Positions 63,466-64,000 of a stretch of 64,000 nt of DNA are shown here, one piece after another. The DNA comes from Salinibacterium xinjiangense (GTDB lineage Bacteria > Actinomycetota > Actinomycetes > Actinomycetales > Microbacteriaceae). Position numbers and translations under genes: made by a program. The stretch covers positions 1-64,000 of the forward strand of contig NZ_BMLC01000005.1 of assembly GCF_014645015.1 (NCBI RefSeq). The letters are read 5' to 3'. Below the pieces are notes generated by a model. The model did not search any database. It worked only from the letters and a program-made list of their open reading frames with translations, and had not been told where the DNA came from. The stretch's first letter is position 1. Every line of letters begins with the position of its first letter.

Positions 63466-64000
63466 CCGCCCGAAGCCACGGGTTCACGACCGCCTCGGGT
63501 AGCCCTCCATCAAAAAAATCTGATGTTCGTGAATAGCAACACCGTCACGTCTCGGCAGCGATGGGGCCCGACCAGCGCACGGGTCTGCTGCACGGTCGAA
63601 CTCGACCGTGCCTTCGTGCTCCATGGGAGATCCGCGTAGGGCGCCCCCGAGCCGCTCGTGATTTCCGGCCGACTGGGCTCGCGGGCGTGCGGATGCGATC
63701 GAGAATCCGATCCGGATGGCCGGGTTGCAGACCGGGCGGGACGGGGTTCTATCGGCTTACCGTTCCCACCATGCCAACACCGGTGCCGAGGTCGTGGCGA
63801 CCGGCGAGGCCGCCGCATCCCGAGCGAATATTCACGCGGCCCCGTGCACTTCTTTGCCCCTACCTCTACCGCACCGAGTTCTGGGCGGCCACACCCGAAT
63901 AGGAAGGCGAATGTGTGTTGCGCCACCTCGGGCGCATGACCCAGAGCGAGGGCTCTCCTCGATCGCGTCCGTGCTGCTCGAGTCGGCACCCGGCACGACT
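63466..64000. other. No supported gene
   Basis: After the deacetylase gene the frames are short, overlap on both strands and show no recognised family. The region contains the perfect inverted repeat at 63590. A gene running off the window end cannot be excluded. Confidence 0.4.
63590..63611. repeat. Perfect 10-bp inverted repeat with 2-bp spacer
   Basis: GCACGGTCGA-AC-TCGACCGTGC. It could be an operator. A hairpin is less likely with such a short spacer. No T-tract follows. Confidence 0.6.

Noticed and set aside
63510-63989. 159-residue minus-strand frame at the window end
   Set aside because: Arg/Ser/Pro-rich composition typical of an antisense frame in GC-rich DNA, with competing frames on the other strand.

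Overview
The window is high-GC DNA with GTG starts, short operons joined by ATGA/GTGA overlaps, LacI and ROK sugar regulators and a GPGG-type small membrane protein. It looks like a chromosome segment of an actinobacterium of the family Microbacteriaceae. The genus cannot be set from the sequence. No rRNA, complete tRNA, CRISPR array or replication origin is seen.

Layout. 1-8.7 kb is an insertion-sequence zone. It holds two IS3-family elements, fused IS30/IS3 remnants, a secreted HNH nuclease with cell-wall anchor repeats, a probable toxin C-terminus followed by an unknown gene, and a DUF429 gene cut by an IS end. 8.8-16.7 kb holds two sugar-phosphate loci: PfkB kinase, LacI, class I aldolase and Gfo/Idh oxidoreductase, then LacI and manA. 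Three near-identical palindromic operators link them, and decayed LacI and kinase-HAD genes lie between. 17.1-32.1 kb is a glycan-use locus: six-hairpin glycosidase, ROK regulator, ABC importer without its ATPase, GH38 alpha-mannosidase, two Gfo/Idh proteins and GH36 alpha-galactosidase. A MerR gene, a broken membrane protein, a GNAT gene and a broken TPR gene follow.

35.9-51.6 kb carries three copies of an attachment-site-like repeat built on a tRNA-Pro 3' end, at about 36.0, 41.3 and 51.5 kb. They bound two cassettes without an integrase. The first holds a membrane-anchored esterase, a small HTH protein and a zinc alcohol dehydrogenase. The second holds another zinc dehydrogenase, formate-tetrahydrofolate ligase, an SDR, split DhaK/DhaL kinase subunits, a HAD phosphatase, a class II aldolase and a GAF-LuxR regulator, which suggests polyol/ketose and C1 metabolism.

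51.9-56.7 kb holds a broken IS3 element, BlaI with a broken M56 peptidase, a DUF4396 membrane protein and a thioredoxin-like protein. 56.9-63.5 kb is a compact PucR-controlled locus: amino-acid permease, two SDRs, agmatinase-like ureohydrolase and polysaccharide-deacetylase-family hydrolase, probably for uptake and breakdown of a guanidino or ureido compound. More than ten genes are visibly broken, so the segment is both mobile-element rich and decaying.
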